A DNA stretch of 32,476 nucleotides from Mycolicibacterium iranicum (lineage in GTDB: Bacteria; Actinomycetota; Actinomycetes; Mycobacteriales; Mycobacteriaceae): NCBI RefSeq assembly GCF_001650495.1, contig NZ_LWCS01000052.1, forward strand, positions 1 to 32,476, in the 5' to 3' direction. This document shows positions 30,316 through 32,476 of this stretch, in pieces. Position numbers and translations under genes: made by a program. The stretch's first letter is position 1, and each line of letters opens with the position of its first letter. The notes under the pieces are model-generated. The model worked only from the letters and a program-made list of their open reading frames with translations. It was not told the DNA's origin and ran no database searches.

Positions 30316-30723
30316 ATGACCGCCACCACCACTCCCACCACAGGTGCCCGTGACGAACTGCTGCGGTTCGCGATGCGCGCCGACGCGCTTCTCAGCGGGG
30401 CCACCGGCCTGGCCCTGCTCGTCTTGGGCCGGCAGGTCGCGGAACTATCCGGGACCACCGCTGCCGTGGAATACGCCACCGGCGCATCGTTTGTGGTCTT
30501 CAGCCTCGTCGTCCTCACGCTCGCGGCCCGGCCGAGGGTGCGTGCCGCGGGAATGGCGTTGGCGGTGGGTAACGCGCTCTTCACTGTCGCGACCGTCGCC
30601 GTCGTCGTCGCCGACGTCTGGCCTCTGACGGACGTCGGCGTTGCCCTCGTCCTGGGGACCGGTCTCTACACGCTCGCGATGGCCGCGGTGCAATACGCGG
30701 GCGTGCGCCGGATCCGCACGTAA
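30316..30723 (+). CDS. Small four-helix membrane protein, paralogue 2
   Basis: 135 residues, tandem duplicate of the preceding gene: ELLRFAMRADALLSGATGL, four hydrophobic helices and a final QYAGVRRIRT. The sequences have diverged widely outside the shared motifs, so the duplication is not recent. ATG 30316 follows GAGAAAGGAAG, a strong ribosome-binding site that supports the MTA start in both copies. The stop is 3 nt from the convergent coaA stop. Function is unknown; size and topology suit a membrane subunit or small transporter-like protein, possibly a hetero-oligomer of the two copies. Confidence 0.75.
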   Translation: MTATTTPTTGARDELLRFAMRADALLSGATGLALLVLGRQVAELSGTTAAVEYATGASFVVFSLVVLTLAARPRVRAAGMALAVGNALFTVATVAVVVADVWPLTDVGVALVLGTGLYTLAMAAVQYAGVRRIRT

Positions 30724-30726
30724 CTC

Positions 30727-31677
30727 TCAGAGCTTGCGCAGCCGCAGCCGGTTGATCGAGTGGTCGGCGTCCTTGCGTAACACCAGCGTGGCGCGGGGTC
30801 GCGTGGGCAAGATGTTGTCGATCAGATTGGGCCGGTTGATGGAATGCCAGATGTCGCGCGCTGCGAACACGGCCTGCTCGTCGGTCAGCGTCGAGTAGTG
30901 GTGGAAGTGCGAGGCGGGGTCGGCGAACGCGCCTTCGCGCATCGACAGGAATCGCGAGATGTACCAGTTCTCGATGTCCTCGATGCGTGCGTCGACGTAG
31001 ACCGAGAAGTCGAAGAGATCCGACACCATCAGCGCGGGCCCCGTCTGCAGCACGTTGAGACCTTCGAGGATCAGGATGTCCGGATGCTCGATGATCTGTT
31101 TCTCGCCCGGGACGATGTCGTACAGCAGGTGTGAGTACACCGGGGCGCACGCCGCGTCGGCGCCGGACTTCACCGCCGTGACGAAGCGCATCAGGCTTCG
31201 GCGATCGTAGCTCTCCGGAAAACCCTTGCGGTGCATCAGGTTTCGACGGGACAACTCCGCATTCGGATACAGGAAACCGTCGGTGGTGACGAGGTCCACG
31301 CGAGGGTGGTGCTCCCAGCGGGCGAGCAGCGCCTGAAGCACACGGGCGGTCGTCGATTTGCCCACCGCGACGCTGCCTGCCACGCCGATCACGAACGGCA
31401 CCGGGCGGTCCGGGTTCTGACTGGGCTCGCCGTTGGAGTCGCCGAGGAAGTGCGCGGTCGTGGCGAACAGCGCCTGGCGCGCTGCCACCTGCAGATGGAT
31501 CAGCCTGGCCAGTGGGAGGTAGACCTCTTCGACTTCGAGCAGGTCAATCTTCTCGCCGAGGCCACGCAGCCTGACGAGCTCGTCCTCGGTCAGTTTGAGT
31601 GGCGTCGACATCCGCAGCGCCCGCCACTGAGCCCGGTCGAACTCCACGTAGGGGCTGGGTTCGCTCAGCCGCGCCAT
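30727..31677 (-). CDS. coaA: Pantothenate kinase CoaA (type I)
   Basis: 316-residue kinase that phosphorylates pantothenate, the first and regulated step of coenzyme A synthesis. Walker A is GVAGSVAVGKST near residue 100; TTDGFLYPNAEL, HRKGFPESYD and FDFSVYVDARIEDIENWYISRF are hallmarks of the type I (CoaA) enzyme, which is feedback-inhibited by CoA. Full length compared with M. tuberculosis Rv1092c (312). ATG 31677 has no Shine-Dalgarno; AAGACT 6 nt upstream may be a leaderless -10. It is divergent from the DUF885 gene with only 30 bp between starts. Confidence 0.96.
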   Translation of the reverse strand: MARLSEPSPYVEFDRAQWRALRMSTPLKLTEDELVRLRGLGEKIDLLEVEEVYLPLARLIHLQVAARQALFATTAHFLGDSNGEPSQNPDRPVPFVIGVAGSVAVGKSTTARVLQALLARWEHHPRVDLVTTDGFLYPNAELSRRNLMHRKGFPESYDRRSLMRFVTAVKSGADAACAPVYSHLLYDIVPGEKQIIEHPDILILEGLNVLQTGPALMVSDLFDFSVYVDARIEDIENWYISRFLSMREGAFADPASHFHHYSTLTDEQAVFAARDIWHSINRPNLIDNILPTRPRATLVLRKDADHSINRLRLRKL

Positions 31678-31683
31678 GGCCCC

Positions 31684-31700
31684 AGTCTTGCAGTTAGCGT
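31684..31700. promoter_or_regulatory. Back-to-back leaderless promoters of coaA and the DUF885 gene
   Basis: The 30-bp gap holds AAGACT on the minus strand (31684-31689, 6 nt before coaA) and TAGCGT on the plus strand (31695-31700, 7 nt before ATG 31708). The two polymerases could not bind at once, so expression may be mutually exclusive. Confidence 0.4.
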
Positions 31701-31707
31701 GTTCGGT

Positions 31708-32476
31708 ATGGAGCCCGGCACCCTGATCCGCGAATACCTGTTGCTCGGTCTGCGCTTCGACAGGGTCGAGGAAGGCTACGTGGACTCGTTCACCGGCGAC
31801 CCTGCGCTGCGCCGCGTGGTCGAGTCAGAGCCGCGACCCGACCCGGCCGAATTGGCCCGTCAGGCCGACCGTCTGATGGCTGAACTACCCGCAGGACTCG
31901 AGGAGCCGCGCGCGGCGTTCATCGGCGCTCACCTGCGGGCTCTGGCCTGTGCCGGACGCAAGTTCGCCGGCGAGGACGTCGGGTTCGTCGACGAGGTCGA
32001 GGCGTATTTCGACGTGCGCATCAGCAAAGGCGACCCCGAGCGCTACCGGGAGGCGCACCGCAAGCTGGACGACGCACTCGGCGGGACGGGTCCGCTCGCG
32101 GAGCGGATCCAGGCCCACCGTGCGTCCGAGGAGATTCCGCCTGAGCGCCTCGAAGAGGCCATCCATGCCTTCTCCAGCGCGCTGCGCGACAAGGTCCGGG
32201 CCACGTTCCCGCTGCCCGCCCGCGAGGCCATCACCTACGAGGTCGTCACCGACAAGCCGTGGTCGGGCTTCAACTATTACAGGGGCGACTACCAATCGAC
32301 CGTCGCCGTCAACGCCGACCTCAAGCGGCAGATGTCGAACCTGCCGCGGCTGGTGGCCCACGAGTCCTATCCGGGGCACCACACCGAGCACTGCCGCAAG
32401 GAAGAACGGTTGGTGGCCGGTCGAAATCAGGCCGAGCAGACGATGTTTCTCGTCAACACCCCGCAGTGCCTGATGG
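31708..32476 (+). CDS. DUF885-family putative metallopeptidase, N-terminal part
   Basis: 256 codons are visible before the window ends. The protein is mostly helical and charged (REYLLLGLRFDRVEEGYVDS), and near residue 220 has HESYPGHHTEHCRKEE, the HExxPGHH signature of DUF885 proteins, which resembles a zinc-peptidase site. The ALRDKVRATFPLPAREAI and YYRGDY segments also fit. Substrate unknown. No signal peptide, so cytosolic. ATG 31708 has no Shine-Dalgarno but TAGCGT ends 7 nt upstream. In M. tuberculosis the gene next to coaA is remembered as glyA1, so this neighbour is different or inserted. Confidence 0.82.
   Translation, partial: MEPGTLIREYLLLGLRFDRVEEGYVDSFTGDPALRRVVESEPRPDPAELARQADRLMAELPAGLEEPRAAFIGAHLRALACAGRKFAGEDVGFVDEVEAYFDVRISKGDPERYREAHRKLDDALGGTGPLAERIQAHRASEEIPPERLEEAIHAFSSALRDKVRATFPLPAREAITYEVVTDKPWSGFNYYRGDYQSTVAVNADLKRQMSNLPRLVAHESYPGHHTEHCRKEERLVAGRNQAEQTMFLVNTPQCLM

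Overview
The window is chromosomal DNA from a high-GC actinobacterium, almost certainly a Mycobacterium/Mycolicibacterium species. The evidence is mycothiol S-conjugate amidase, a short-chain Z-prenyl diphosphate synthase, LpqV-, LipU- and EchA8/EchA9-type proteins, and a gene order that from memory largely follows M. tuberculosis Rv1059 to Rv1092c. No tRNA, rRNA, CRISPR array, insertion sequence or prophage was seen. M. tuberculosis names are recalled from knowledge of the genome, not from a search.

Layout. 1-942: 5' part of a PknE-like Ser/Thr kinase (minus strand, cut by the window edge). 1.1-5.8 kb: a DapB-like reductase behind a KstR-type palindrome, two convergent patatin-like lipases, a decayed glyoxalase-fold (VOC) gene, lipoprotein LpqV, and a cysteine dioxygenase-rhodanese pair preceded by a 13-codon leader ORF with tandem Cys codons. 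5.8-9.3 kb: minus-strand lipid/acyl-CoA genes (membrane hydrolase, EchA8, EchA9). 9.5-10.4 kb: a Bax-inhibitor-1/YccA protein with a strong terminator. 10.5-13.9 kb: minus-strand SGNH esterase, FadA3 thiolase and PurT. 14.1-18.8 kb: LipU, cystathionine beta-synthase, a frameshifted RDD gene, a proline-rich membrane protein and an intact RDD protein. 18.7-23.1 kb: glutaryl-CoA-dehydrogenase-like FadE, divergent MetB, a GOLPH3-like protein, GreA with a long structured leader, and a DUF4307 protein. 23.2-28.3 kb: Mca, a small membrane protein and a DUF255 thioredoxin-like protein (an overlapping operon), a SnoaL/ketosteroid-isomerase-like protein, a hemolysin-III protein and Z-FPP synthase. 28.3-30.7 kb: an unrecognised multi-pass membrane protein and two paralogous four-helix membrane proteins, separated by paired palindromes. 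30.7 kb to the end: CoaA and the start of a DUF885 protein.

How the genes fit together. Two themes recur. One is sulfur: CBS and MetB (transsulfuration), cysteine dioxygenase plus rhodanese (cysteine oxidation and sulfane sulfur), and Mca (mycothiol conjugates). The other is lipid, acyl-CoA and perhaps sterol catabolism: EchA8, EchA9, FadA3, FadE, lipases and the KstR-type operator.

Many genes lack a Shine-Dalgarno sequence and have a TANNNT box 6-8 nt before the start codon, the mycobacterial leaderless pattern; this helped fix several starts. The strongest candidates for undescribed biology are the greA leader with mutually exclusive hairpins, the Cys-Cys leader ORF before cysteine dioxygenase, and the membrane-protein cluster at 28.3-30.7 kb with its phased palindromes and repeats.
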